NCBI GenBank assembly: GCA_013299115.1
Contig: JAAFKA010000002.1
Coordinates: 62,001 to 126,000, forward strand
Length of the DNA: 64,000 nucleotides
From: Cytophagales bacterium
Lineage (GTDB): Bacteria; Bacteroidota; Bacteroidia; Cytophagales; Thermoflexibacteraceae
Direction of reading: 5' to 3'
A model generated the notes under the pieces. That model made no database searches. It saw only the letters and a program-made list of their open reading frames with translations, and was not told where the DNA came from. This document shows, piece by piece, positions 41,181 to 49,902 of the stretch. Numbering within the stretch: the first letter of the stretch is position 1; every line of letters begins with the position of its first letter. Made by a program: the position numbers and the translations under genes.

Positions 41181-43484
41181 TTACCTCTTTGCCATCACCC
41201 TACCCAAAGCCTCTGAACACCTTTCCATTTCTGCCAATAATTTTTGCACGTCTTGGTCGGTTGCCTGAGAAAACATCTTTTTGATTTCGATAGTGGTTTC
41301 GTCCAATGATTTTTTAGCTTTTGCATAGTCTTTGTCTGCAAAAGCCTCCGCCATATTTTTCAACGCCCAATTCATTATCGCAATGCCGTAGAGTTTTTTG
41401 TCCTCTTTGGCTATCACATATTCCAACTGCCCTGTAATAGGCGACCACGACAAGGTGGCTTTGATTTCTTTTTTCACTGTTTGTTGAGTTCGCAAATCAA
41501 AATATTTGGTAATAATTGTAACAGGCTCATTTTCAATACTTTGGGCAGGGTTTACCAATGTAAATTTTACCAAAGCCAACTGGTCTGCCATGCCTGCATA
41601 AATCTTGCGAAGTTTTAGTTGTATTTTGCCTTCTCTTTTTTCGTCTAAGGGATAACCCAAAAGTTGAGCAAACAACAGTTGCTTGTTATACAGCACCTCC
41701 ACCTTCACGTCTTCGGCTATGGGCGTAAGCATACTTGCCAATTCGTCTGCAAAAATTTGTTGAATTTCGGCAGAGTTTTGCGTGAGTTCTACCATGCCGC
41801 CGCCTTGCGAAGCCAATTTTGTCATCAGGGCAGCATTATAATCTGTTCCTACGCCTACGGCAGACAATTCCAGCCCTTTGTCGTTGTGGGTTTTAGACTT
41901 GGCTATGGTTTCCACAGGATTGTCGCCGCCGTAGCCGTCAGAGAGCAAAATGAGTCGGTTGGTGCGTTTTGCCTTGTAGTTTTTTTGCAATTCGTTGTAG
42001 CCTACTTCCAATCCAGACCAAATATTTGTACCGCCATCGGCTTCGAGCAAACCAATTTGTTCGAGCAGTTTGGTTTTGTCTTGCCCCACCTGTTGGGCAG
42101 AAATCAGCACAGTTCCCTTGTCATCGAAGGCACAAAGGCTGATGATGTCCGCAGCCCGCAATTTCTCTACAAAAAGTTGCAAGGCTCTTTTGAGGTTGTT
42201 TATTCGGTCTTCGCCCCACATAGAGCCACTTTTGTCCACCACAAAACCAATATTGATAGCCTCTGTACCTTTTACTTTGTCATTGTGAGCTTCCGCAGCA
42301 AAACCCAACTGCAAAACAGCTTGGGTAGATTGGCTGTTTACTTGTCCGCAAAATTTGGCGTAAGGCAACAAAGTTTCGCCAGCTTGGGGCTTTGGAAATT
42401 GCTTTTCAAAAAAGTTTTGGAAATCCACCAAATACAAATTATCAGGCGTAGGAATAAACCTTTCAGGAAATTGCAATTTTTCTTGAGGCGAATAACTTAA
42501 AGTTTTGTTGCTATATCCAATTCCTCTATGACGAGTAAGGTTAAAAGCATCTACATTCAGTTGGTAACGAAAATTAATCAAATAGGCATCGCCTTTGGGC
42601 AACAAAAACCGAACTTTGCCCTCCGAGTCGGCTTGCCCTACATAAACTTTTTTGGTTTTTACGGCTTGCAAATACACTTCCGTATTGGCGGGGTTGCCGT
42701 TTTCGCCACCTCGCACTTGCAAAGTAGCCAAAACTCTTGCCGAACTACTGCGGTCTTCTGCGGTTAAGGTCTGGAAAATACTATCGTTTTTAGTTTTTTC
42801 GTTCACTTTGGTAGGTTCGTAAATAACCCTTGCCCACGCTGTCCAATAAGGCTTATTTGGAATGTCTATGTAGTCAAAATTGTCAATTCCATCGATGTCT
42901 ATTTGGTAGTCGTTGCCCGCAGGCACACGAAAATAGGCTGTTCCTTTGCTGTCGGTTTGGGCTACAAAACTTTTTTGGAGGGCATAGCAAGTGAGTTGCA
43001 CAGGAAAATTGGCGAGGGGTTGCTTGTTTGCCTGCACCACCTCCACCTTTGCCAGCCCTTCTTTGTCCGTAGCTTTGGTAGCAGCCGTAAAACTTTGTTT
43101 TTCGATTTGCAAATTAAGCAAAGTCCTGTCCACCGCAGGTCTGCTCACCCGCAAATAGTGTGCGTAGTCATACGTAACAGTTCGCGAAGCTGTATAATTC
43201 AGGTCTTCTTTTCGTTCAAATTGCCAATCATAATAGCCTTTGACTTGCAAAATATCGAATTGCCAAAACTTGCCACTTTTAAAACTTTGGCGGGCAGTTC
43301 CTGTTTGGTCTGTTCGGGCAGTGAGTTGCTCTTTGGTTTGCGTTTCTGTAAACAAAACTTCGGTATTTGCAACAGGTTTGCCCTGATTATCAAGCACTTT
43401 CAACGCCAAGGTATAGGTGCTTTGTGCCAAACTATTGGTAATGTACCAAAAGAAAAATAGGCAACTTAAAAAATAGGTTTTCAT
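41181..43484 (-). CDS. Secreted VWA-domain protein with carboxypeptidase-like repeats
   Basis: The 767-residue protein has a signal peptide ending SLAQS (about 1-21), three carboxypeptidase-regulatory-like beta domains in the first 330 residues (LDNQGKPVANTEVLF, QANKQPLANFPV, RGGENGNPANTEVYL), and a full von Willebrand A domain (about 400-590) with MIDAS DKSGSMWG and TNIWSG and DGYGGDN. The C-terminal 170 residues are a helical, mixed domain. VWA proteins of this layout bind metal and partners at the cell surface. No MoxR ATPase is nearby, so it is not in the usual MoxR-VWA pair. ATG 43484 opens the signal peptide. Confidence 0.88.
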   Translation of the reverse strand: MKTYFLSCLFFFWYITNSLAQSTYTLALKVLDNQGKPVANTEVLFTETQTKEQLTARTDQTGTARQSFKSGKFWQFDILQVKGYYDWQFERKEDLNYTASRTVTYDYAHYLRVSRPAVDRTLLNLQIEKQSFTAATKATDKEGLAKVEVVQANKQPLANFPVQLTCYALQKSFVAQTDSKGTAYFRVPAGNDYQIDIDGIDNFDYIDIPNKPYWTAWARVIYEPTKVNEKTKNDSIFQTLTAEDRSSSARVLATLQVRGGENGNPANTEVYLQAVKTKKVYVGQADSEGKVRFLLPKGDAYLINFRYQLNVDAFNLTRHRGIGYSNKTLSYSPQEKLQFPERFIPTPDNLYLVDFQNFFEKQFPKPQAGETLLPYAKFCGQVNSQSTQAVLQLGFAAEAHNDKVKGTEAINIGFVVDKSGSMWGEDRINNLKRALQLFVEKLRAADIISLCAFDDKGTVLISAQQVGQDKTKLLEQIGLLEADGGTNIWSGLEVGYNELQKNYKAKRTNRLILLSDGYGGDNPVETIAKSKTHNDKGLELSAVGVGTDYNAALMTKLASQGGGMVELTQNSAEIQQIFADELASMLTPIAEDVKVEVLYNKQLLFAQLLGYPLDEKREGKIQLKLRKIYAGMADQLALVKFTLVNPAQSIENEPVTIITKYFDLRTQQTVKKEIKATLSWSPITGQLEYVIAKEDKKLYGIAIMNWALKNMAEAFADKDYAKAKKSLDETTIEIKKMFSQATDQDVQKLLAEMERCSEALGRVMAKR

Positions 43485-43597
43485 TGTTTTAGTTGTTAAA
43501 TTAGTTGGAAGTTTATGCTATAAAAACAAAAAAGTCAATAGGGTTTTAGGTTATACCCAAAAAATAAAATGTTTATTTTGGGTAACTATTAAGGAAG

Positions 43598-43705
43598 TAC
43601 GTTGGCAATGGTGCTTTTCGCACCTTGACAATCGTACTTCCTTGACAATCGTACTATCTGCTTTTATACGATTGTCAAGGTGCGAAAAGCACCATTGCCA
43701 ACGTA
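43598..43705. repeat. Palindromic repeat family A, 39-base perfect inverted repeat
   Basis: The left arm begins TACGTTGGCAATGGTGC and ends GACAATCGTA; the right arm is its exact reverse complement over 39 bases. A centre of about 30 bases holds a further partial copy (TTGACAATCGTA). The repeat lies between the VWA gene and the Fic gene. The upstream 43485-43597 gap also holds a smaller ACCCAAAA / TTTTGGGT hairpin at 43555-43583. Confidence 0.92.
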
Positions 43706-43724
43706 TAAAAGTCAATAAAATTTT

Positions 43725-43732
43725 TATTTTTG
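43725..43732 (+). promoter_or_regulatory. Likely -7 promoter element of the Fic gene
   Basis: TATTTTTG matches TAnnTTTG and ends seven bases before the ATG at 43740, so the leader would be only a few bases. The upstream TTTG is not found at the usual spacing; the region upstream is the palindromic repeat. Confidence 0.45.
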
Positions 43733-43739
43733 TGGAACA

Positions 43740-44294
43740 ATGAAAAACATAGACAAAAAAAGTTTAGCAAATGCCTATCAACTATTTGAAACAGCAGAGA
43801 TAGACAAAATAGAAATTGGTACTACCAAAGGCTTGCAACAAATACATCTTTATCTTTTTGGTGGCTTGTACGATTTTGCGGGAAAATTACGGACAAAAAA
43901 CATTTCGAAAGGTGGCTTTCGATTTGCAACAGCTTTGTATTTGCAAGAAATTTTGGTAAAAATAGAGCAAATGCCTGAAAATGATTTTGAACAAATTATT
44001 GCCAAATATGTAGAAATGAACATTGCCCACCCTTTTATGGAAGGCAACGGCAGAACAATGCGCATTTGGTTGGATATGATTTTGAAAAAAAGGTTGAAAA
44101 AAGTAGTAAATTGGCAGTTTGTAAGCAAAGAACTGTATTTGCAAGCTATGGAAAGAAGTCCTATCAATGATTTGGAATTACGCACACTCTTGTTTGCAAA
44201 CCTTACAGACGAAATAGACAACAGAGAAATTATCTTTAAAGGTATCGAACAGTCTTATTATTACGAAGGATACCAAAAAGAAAATGAGGAGTAA
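43740..44294 (+). CDS. Fic-family adenylyltransferase
   Basis: The 184-residue protein contains the full Fic motif [12 protein letters not shown] at 97-108 (catalytic His97, phosphate anchor NGR) and the preceding flap [11 protein letters not shown]. Fic enzymes transfer AMP from ATP to a hydroxyl of a target protein; many are toxins held in check by a small antitoxin or by an inhibitory helix with an (S/T)xxxE(G/N) motif. No such antitoxin gene is seen beside it. A hairpin terminator follows at 44371-44403. It may be a self-inhibited type, or its activity may be controlled by a partner elsewhere. Confidence 0.9.
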   Translation: MKNIDKKSLANAYQLFETAEIDKIEIGTTKGLQQIHLYLFGGLYDFAGKLRTKNISKGGFRFATALYLQEILVKIEQMPENDFEQIIAKYVEMNIAHPFMEGNGRTMRIWLDMILKKRLKKVVNWQFVSKELYLQAMERSPINDLELRTLLFANLTDEIDNREIIFKGIEQSYYYEGYQKENEE

Positions 44295-44370
44295 AGAAAT
44301 TTCTTTTGTTTTTGGCACTCTGCCAATAAATTTATAATTTTACAGAAGTAGCCATTTCTACTATCTTAAT

Positions 44371-44403
44371 AACCCCGCAAGGGTTTGAAACCCTTGCGGG
44401 GTT
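44371..44403. terminator. Strong hairpin after the Fic gene
   Basis: AACCCCGCAAGGGTTT and AAACCCTTGCGGGGTT pair over 16 bases with almost no loop. It lies 77 bases after the Fic stop and directly before the lipoprotein gene. It resembles the one at 27102-27140 in form. Confidence 0.75.
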
Positions 44404-44440
44404 GGTCTTAAAACACCCAAAAATATATCCTAAACCAGCC

Positions 44441-45325
44441 ATGAAAAATATTTTTTATAGCCTCAGCCTTTTAGTAGTTGTTTGTTTTTTGTGGGGTTGC
44501 AAAGAAGACCCTATCAATTTGCCCGCCAAAGCCGACTTTGACTATACACCCAAAGACAGCATTTTGACTACGGACACACTCAAAATTATCAATAAATCTA
44601 CTCCCCAAGAAAGAATTATTGAGTACAACTGGGACATAGACGGCGATGGCAAGGTGGATTCCAAAGAAAAAAATCCAACTTTTAGGTTTCCAACCGCAGG
44701 TAGATACACCATTATCTTAACCATAAAAGGCAACAAAGGAGATTTGAGCCTAAAATCTACGGCTGTCAATGTTCGCCGCCCTGCCAACGGCACTTTAACC
44801 ATTTTCAGACGTGCCAAACTCAATGGCTTGGTACAAATTCAGTTGGACACCACCAAAAGAACAGACTCTTTGTTTTTTGCTACGCCCCCTGTTTGTGGCA
44901 AGCCAACCAAAGCCCTTACGTTTACCCTCAAAGAAGGCAGCTACGACCTCACAGCCACCTACGGAAACACAGGGGCAAAAATAACACGCAGAATAAACAT
45001 TGTGGGTGGCGAATGTAATATGCAAGAATACGCCTTTGTGATTAACACCCAATTGGGCGTAACGGTAAAAGACACCGCCAACCGAGCAGCCAATGGTGCT
45101 ATGGTGCAGTTGTTTCCTACTTACAAAGATTGGCAGAACAGAACCAACCCTGCAACCACGCCCCTCACCACCAATGCCGATGGTGTAGCTACTTTTGACA
45201 ACCTCAACCTCCGCACCCGATACTTTGTGCGGGCAAGTCGTGGCACTTTCTTGGCAGACAGCACTTCGGTTAATTCATTGACCGAAGGAGTTTTGAATAC
45301 AGTGGAGGTGAAGTTTAAAAAGTAA
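44441..45325 (+). CDS. PKD-domain lipoprotein
   Basis: The 294-residue protein from ATG 44441 has a lipoprotein signal with lipobox FLWGC (about Cys19) and a PKD domain (about 28-105) with the typical YNWDIDGDGKVDSKEKNPTF and GRYTIILTI signature. A second beta domain follows, then a carboxypeptidase-regulatory-like repeat at the end (TVKDTANRAANGAMVQLF, NADGVATFDNL). It is likely a surface-exposed binding or adhesion lipoprotein. The upstream in-frame frame to 44402 runs into the terminator and is not used. Confidence 0.85.
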   Translation: MKNIFYSLSLLVVVCFLWGCKEDPINLPAKADFDYTPKDSILTTDTLKIINKSTPQERIIEYNWDIDGDGKVDSKEKNPTFRFPTAGRYTIILTIKGNKGDLSLKSTAVNVRRPANGTLTIFRRAKLNGLVQIQLDTTKRTDSLFFATPPVCGKPTKALTFTLKEGSYDLTATYGNTGAKITRRINIVGGECNMQEYAFVINTQLGVTVKDTANRAANGAMVQLFPTYKDWQNRTNPATTPLTTNADGVATFDNLNLRTRYFVRASRGTFLADSTSVNSLTEGVLNTVEVKFKK

Positions 45326-45347
45326 GTTTATGTAAAAAAATAAGACT

Positions 45348-46202
45348 ATGGCAAAATATATTAACCCTTATACAGACTTTGGTTTCAAAAAACTTTTTGG
45401 CGAGGAAGGCAACAAAGATTTGTTGATTGATTTTCTGAATCAAATTGTGAAAACCAATCACCAAATTGCAGACTTGACTTTTCGTAACAACGAAAATATG
45501 CCCGATTTGCCTGCTGAAAGAAAGGCTATTTTCGATATCTATTGCACAGCTATTAGCGGAGAAAAGTTTATTGTGGAGATGCAAAAAGCAAAAATGCACT
45601 ATTTTAAGGACAGGAGTCTGTTTTATTCTACGTTTCCCATTCGTGAGCAAGCTACCAAAGGCGAGGAATGGGATTTTCGGTTGCAACCAGTGTATTTTGT
45701 GGCTATTTTGGATTTTATTTATGATGAGGAAACAGACAAGCAAAAGTTTTTCAGGGAAGTAGCCCTCAAAGACCAAGATGGAGATTTATTTTACGATAAA
45801 TTACATTTCAAATTTTTGCAAATGCCTTTGTTCAAAAAGAAAGAACAAGATTTGCAAAGTCAGTTTGATAAGTGGTGCTATTTTCTCAAAAATTTAGGTA
45901 GCTTTGACCATATTCCTGCGATTTTGAATGAACCTATTTTTGCAAAAGCATTTGGCACATCAGAGTTGGCCGCTATGACAGCCGACCAACGTAGGAATTA
46001 TGAACGGAGTTTGATGTACTATTTGGATATGAAAAATGTAGTGAAAACTGCGGTAGATGAAGCAGTACAAGTGGCATTAGAATCTAATACAATTGAAATA
46101 GCCAAAAACCTCATTTCATTAGGTTCTGCCACAGATTTTATTATCAAAGCCACCAACTTAACAGCAGCACAAATAGAAGAACTAAGGAAAGAAACCAAAT
46201 GA
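45348..46202 (+). CDS. Rpn-family PD-(D/E)XK nuclease (putative transposase)
   Basis: The 284-residue protein begins YINPYTDFGFKKLFGEEGN, the hallmark of the Rpn/PDDEXK_2 family, with the core KAIFDIYCTAISGEKFIVEMQ (Asp and Glu-x-Gln) followed by YFKDRSLFYSTFPIREQ. The C-terminus has an AAQIEELRKE tail like the one in the gene at 23078. It overlaps the next gene, an MFS transporter, by four bases (ATGA), so the two are translationally coupled, a surprising pairing. Known function: promotion of recombination in E. coli; here unknown. Confidence 0.9.
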   Translation: MAKYINPYTDFGFKKLFGEEGNKDLLIDFLNQIVKTNHQIADLTFRNNENMPDLPAERKAIFDIYCTAISGEKFIVEMQKAKMHYFKDRSLFYSTFPIREQATKGEEWDFRLQPVYFVAILDFIYDEETDKQKFFREVALKDQDGDLFYDKLHFKFLQMPLFKKKEQDLQSQFDKWCYFLKNLGSFDHIPAILNEPIFAKAFGTSELAAMTADQRRNYERSLMYYLDMKNVVKTAVDEAVQVALESNTIEIAKNLISLGSATDFIIKATNLTAAQIEELRKETK

Positions 46203-47446
46203 AACTATCTATTATCAATTTTGCTGTTTTTTTCAGCTACTTTATCTTTTCTGCCTTAGCCAGCAGCACTTTTATCGTAGTCGAGCAGGCTTTGTACGAA
46301 TATGCTATGGACAACCAACACGCCGAAGCAGTCCGTACTTTGTCTAACGTAGCTTATTTGATAGTAGCCGTTTTGGTAGCCCCTTTCTTGCGAAACTTTG
46401 GCTACCAACGCATTTTGATTATTTGTAGTTTATTTGCAGGATTTGCTGCCTTGCTTATGCCTTTTGGTACGAATTTTATCATTCCCAAAATCTTTTATTT
46501 TGCCGTAGGGTTGGGGTTGAGTAGCACCCGATTGATAGGTTACAAAGTGTTGAATGTACTTTCCTCCGACCAAAAATATTTTTCGGGTATTATCAATTTT
46601 TTTGAAGGTATTTTTGCTTTGGGGGCTATGCTGGGCTATGCTTCGTTTACTTTTTTGCTCAACAACAACCTTTTTCATTGGCGAAACGGCTTTGCAGTCT
46701 TGGGTTTGCTTTGTATAGTCAATGCTTTTGTGGCAATGCGAGCAGATATGACCGAAGTAAGCAAAAAATTAACCCAATTTCGCACCCGTTTGACCCTCAA
46801 AGAAATGGGAAAATCTTTGCAAGGCACAGTTTCTATGTTGCGTTATACGTTGGTTTTGTTGTTTTTGTCCATTCTGTTTTTGCTCACTTTCAACGAAAAC
46901 CAATTTGTCAAGTGGTTGCCTTTGTTTTGCTCGCAAATTCTCAATCTGCCAACCAATTTAGCTTCGCAACTCTTATATCCTATTTTGTTTGCCGTTTTTT
47001 TGGGTAGGTTGGTTGCAAGTATCTTGTTGCGAAGTATGGCACCAATTTTTTTACTCCTCTTTTGTTTGGGCGGCGTCATGGCTTTGCTTGTCGTCATCAC
47101 CCAAATTATTCAGCACCAGCCTATGGGTAGCAACCTCACTTGGGAAACCATGCCCCCTGTCATTTGGTTAGTACCTTTAATGAGTTTTTTCTGGGCGCCG
47201 ATGCAACCCACCTTATTCATCATCGTCATCAACAATGTAGAAACACAACGCTATACCAGCAAAACCACCATTTTGGGCTTGCTCATGGCATTTTCCTTGC
47301 TTTTTCAACTCCTTACCCAACACCTAACCGACTATATTTTTACTATATTTAGTATTTCGGTTGCTTTTTTTAGCTCTATTATTTTTGTGATGATTTTGTT
47401 TACAGTTATCATTCTCTTTGTCAATGATTTGAAAAAGGCAAATTGA
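46199..47446 (+). CDS. MFS-type transporter-like membrane protein
   Basis: The 415-residue protein has about 12 membrane helices and short cytoplasmic loops, with a central loop of about 40 residues (DMTEVSKKLTQFRTRLTLKEMG), which is the two-half layout of the Major Facilitator Superfamily. No signature of a known subfamily is clear, so the substrate is not predicted. It starts with the ATG of the four-base overlap with the upstream Rpn gene and ends 17 bases before the stop of the convergent penicillin-binding protein gene. Confidence 0.7.
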   Translation: MKLSIINFAVFFSYFIFSALASSTFIVVEQALYEYAMDNQHAEAVRTLSNVAYLIVAVLVAPFLRNFGYQRILIICSLFAGFAALLMPFGTNFIIPKIFYFAVGLGLSSTRLIGYKVLNVLSSDQKYFSGIINFFEGIFALGAMLGYASFTFLLNNNLFHWRNGFAVLGLLCIVNAFVAMRADMTEVSKKLTQFRTRLTLKEMGKSLQGTVSMLRYTLVLLFLSILFLLTFNENQFVKWLPLFCSQILNLPTNLASQLLYPILFAVFLGRLVASILLRSMAPIFLLLFCLGGVMALLVVITQIIQHQPMGSNLTWETMPPVIWLVPLMSFFWAPMQPTLFIIVINNVETQRYTSKTTILGLLMAFSLLFQLLTQHLTDYIFTIFSISVAFFSSIIFVMILFTVIILFVNDLKKAN

Positions 47447-47462
47447 ATGGCTTACCCCTCCC

Positions 47463-49892
47463 CTACTCCACCATCACCACCCGTACTGAGTCCCTGCCTG
47501 TTTTGGTAGAGTCTTTCAGCACCTTTACGGGGCAACTATACGGCTTGCTCATGGTTAGTCCTGTGGGCTTTTTGGTAAAACCACCTTTGGTATAGTCATA
47601 AAACCCTGCATTATAGACTCTTTCTATGTACCTGCCAAAGATAGGCATTGCCATTTTTGCCCCTTCGCCATAGTCCGAAGTGCGGAAGTGAATACTGCGG
47701 TCTTCGCCCCCAACCCACGTGCCTGTTACGAGGTCTTTCGTTACACCCATATACCAGCCGTCTGCATGATTGGAAGAAGTGCCTGTTTTGCCCCCAACTT
47801 CATGCCCCCGATGAATGTCATAACGCCACAAGCCTCCCGAAGTACCAAAAGGCTCTGTCAAACTCCCACGCAACATGGTGCGGAGCATAAAAGCCGTTTC
47901 AGGTCTGATAGCCCTTTTGCGTTTGGGGTTGGGTCTGTAAATTACTTTGCCGTTTTTGTCCTCAATTTTCGAAATTACTTGCGGTTCTGTCCAGATGCCA
48001 TCATTCATAAAGGTAGCGTAGGCTGCGGTCATTTCATAAACCGTAACGTCATTTGACCCTAAACACACCGAAGGGAAAACCTCCATCGGGCTGGTGATTC
48101 CTATTTTTTGGGCATATCTGATGACGGTTTCCACACCAATTTTTTGCGTTAGTTGTGCCGTAATCGTATTCAGCGACCTCGCCAACGCATAACGCAAGGG
48201 AATGGTGTCTAAGGAGCAGTACCAATCTGCATTGTGCGGCGACCAAGTTTTGGACTTGCCATCTTCCATATATAACACCGAAACAGGTCTGTCCACCATT
48301 TTTGTACAGGGCGACATTCCTTGTGGGTAGTCTTTGGAAGCCGTATCTAAGGCGGCGGCATACACAAAAGGCTTGAAGGTAGAACCAGGTTGGCGGCGGG
48401 CTTGCCTCACGTTGTCGTACTTAAAATATTTGTAATTAATGTCGCCCACCCAAGTTTTTATCTCACCCGAATACGGATTCATACTCATCATACCCGTATG
48501 TAAGATGTGTTTATAGTATCGCAAAGAATCGAAAGAACTCAACAAGGTATCTTTTTCTCCTCTGTCATTCCACGCAAATACGGTCATTTCTTTGGGGCTA
48601 TTCAGTAGCAACTGCACAGAGTCGGGTCTGTTGGGGTGCAATTTGCTATAATATTGAAACAATTTGCCTTTTTGCATCTCTTTTTCCAAATAGTCGGGCA
48701 ATTCTTTTCCTCGTTTATCTGTCCAAGGATTTTGCCCTCGCCAATGCTCGAAGAAACGGCTTTGCAACAACCTCATATTTTCACTCACAGATTCCTCTGC
48801 CAATTTTTGTAACCTCGAATCTATGGTAACATACACTTTTAAGCCATCAGCGTGCAAATCTAAACCTCTTTCTGCACAAATTTTTTCTAAGGTCAGCGTC
48901 AAATAGTCTTTGAAGTGCATACTTACGCCACTTTCCATTACTTCGGGGGTGTATTTTGTGCCTAAGGGCAATTTGCACAAAGAATCAACCTCTTTGTTGC
49001 TTAGGTGTTCGTATTTGGCTATTTGCCCCAAAACAGTGTTGCGTCTTTGCAAAGATTTTTGCGGATTCCGAAACGGATTGTAAGAAGTAGTAGCTTTCAA
49101 GACGCCAATTAACAAAGCAGCCTCTTGTATATTGAGGGTAGCAGGAGTTTTGTTGAAAAAAACTTTGGAGGCTATTTTTACTCCGTAGGCTTCGTTGCCA
49201 AAGTCCACCGTATTGAGATACATTTCTATAATTTCGTCTTTGGTATAATTTTTTTCGAGGTTAATTGCCGTTATCCACTCCTTCATTTTGATAATAACAG
49301 TTCCCAAAACAGGCACTTTGCCCAAATGTCCTTTCGAGGCACCTGACCGAGTTTTGAACAAATTTTTGGCTAATTGTTGGGTCAAAGTGCTGCCCCCTCC
49401 CCTATTGAAACCTACAACATTGTAAACCAAAACACCAAACAAGGCGGGCAAATCTATGCCTGAATGTTCTTCAAAACGAGCATCTTCCGTAGAAATTAGG
49501 GCTTGGGTAAGGTGGGGCGACAGTTTTTCGAAATGCACCATGCTGCGGTTTTCTCTGAAATACTTGCCAATTAGTTTTTTATCATGAGTATAAACTTCGG
49601 AGGCTAAGGGAATTTTCGGTTTTTCTAAGTGGGCTACGCTGGGCAGAGAACCAAATAAATTGAAAACATTGTATTCCACCAATTTGAAACTTACAAACAA
49701 AAACAACCAAAATCCGAAAAAAACATACCAAGCATAACGCACCATTCGTTGGTAAAACTGTTCGTTAGGCTGTGGTTTAAAAAAATTGTAAAAATTTTGC
49801 AAAGCAATCTCTGCAAATTGTTTGCCTTGTGCATACAGCAACCTGAGATGTTGCTCTAAATTTTCAGAGGAAGGATTTTTTTCAGGGGTCAT
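47463..49892 (-). CDS. Bifunctional penicillin-binding protein 1A (transglycosylase/transpeptidase)
   Basis: The 809-residue protein has a cytoplasmic N-terminus, one membrane helix (about 40-60), a GT51 glycosyltransferase domain with ISTEDARFEEHSGID and GGSTLTQQLAKNL, and a transpeptidase domain with the motifs SxxK in GSTFKPFVY, SxN in SLNTIT and KTGTSSNH. It polymerises and cross-links peptidoglycan. The start ATG 49892 (MTPEKN) is used in place of the 49919 alternative, which overlaps the upstream gene. It lies 10 bases after a SpoIIE phosphatase gene and is the last gene of the partner-switch operon, which is noteworthy. Confidence 0.92.
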   Translation of the reverse strand: MTPEKNPSSENLEQHLRLLYAQGKQFAEIALQNFYNFFKPQPNEQFYQRMVRYAWYVFFGFWLFLFVSFKLVEYNVFNLFGSLPSVAHLEKPKIPLASEVYTHDKKLIGKYFRENRSMVHFEKLSPHLTQALISTEDARFEEHSGIDLPALFGVLVYNVVGFNRGGGSTLTQQLAKNLFKTRSGASKGHLGKVPVLGTVIIKMKEWITAINLEKNYTKDEIIEMYLNTVDFGNEAYGVKIASKVFFNKTPATLNIQEAALLIGVLKATTSYNPFRNPQKSLQRRNTVLGQIAKYEHLSNKEVDSLCKLPLGTKYTPEVMESGVSMHFKDYLTLTLEKICAERGLDLHADGLKVYVTIDSRLQKLAEESVSENMRLLQSRFFEHWRGQNPWTDKRGKELPDYLEKEMQKGKLFQYYSKLHPNRPDSVQLLLNSPKEMTVFAWNDRGEKDTLLSSFDSLRYYKHILHTGMMSMNPYSGEIKTWVGDINYKYFKYDNVRQARRQPGSTFKPFVYAAALDTASKDYPQGMSPCTKMVDRPVSVLYMEDGKSKTWSPHNADWYCSLDTIPLRYALARSLNTITAQLTQKIGVETVIRYAQKIGITSPMEVFPSVCLGSNDVTVYEMTAAYATFMNDGIWTEPQVISKIEDKNGKVIYRPNPKRKRAIRPETAFMLRTMLRGSLTEPFGTSGGLWRYDIHRGHEVGGKTGTSSNHADGWYMGVTKDLVTGTWVGGEDRSIHFRTSDYGEGAKMAMPIFGRYIERVYNAGFYDYTKGGFTKKPTGLTMSKPYSCPVKVLKDSTKTGRDSVRVVMVE

Positions 49893-49902
49893 TGCACAAG
49901 AG

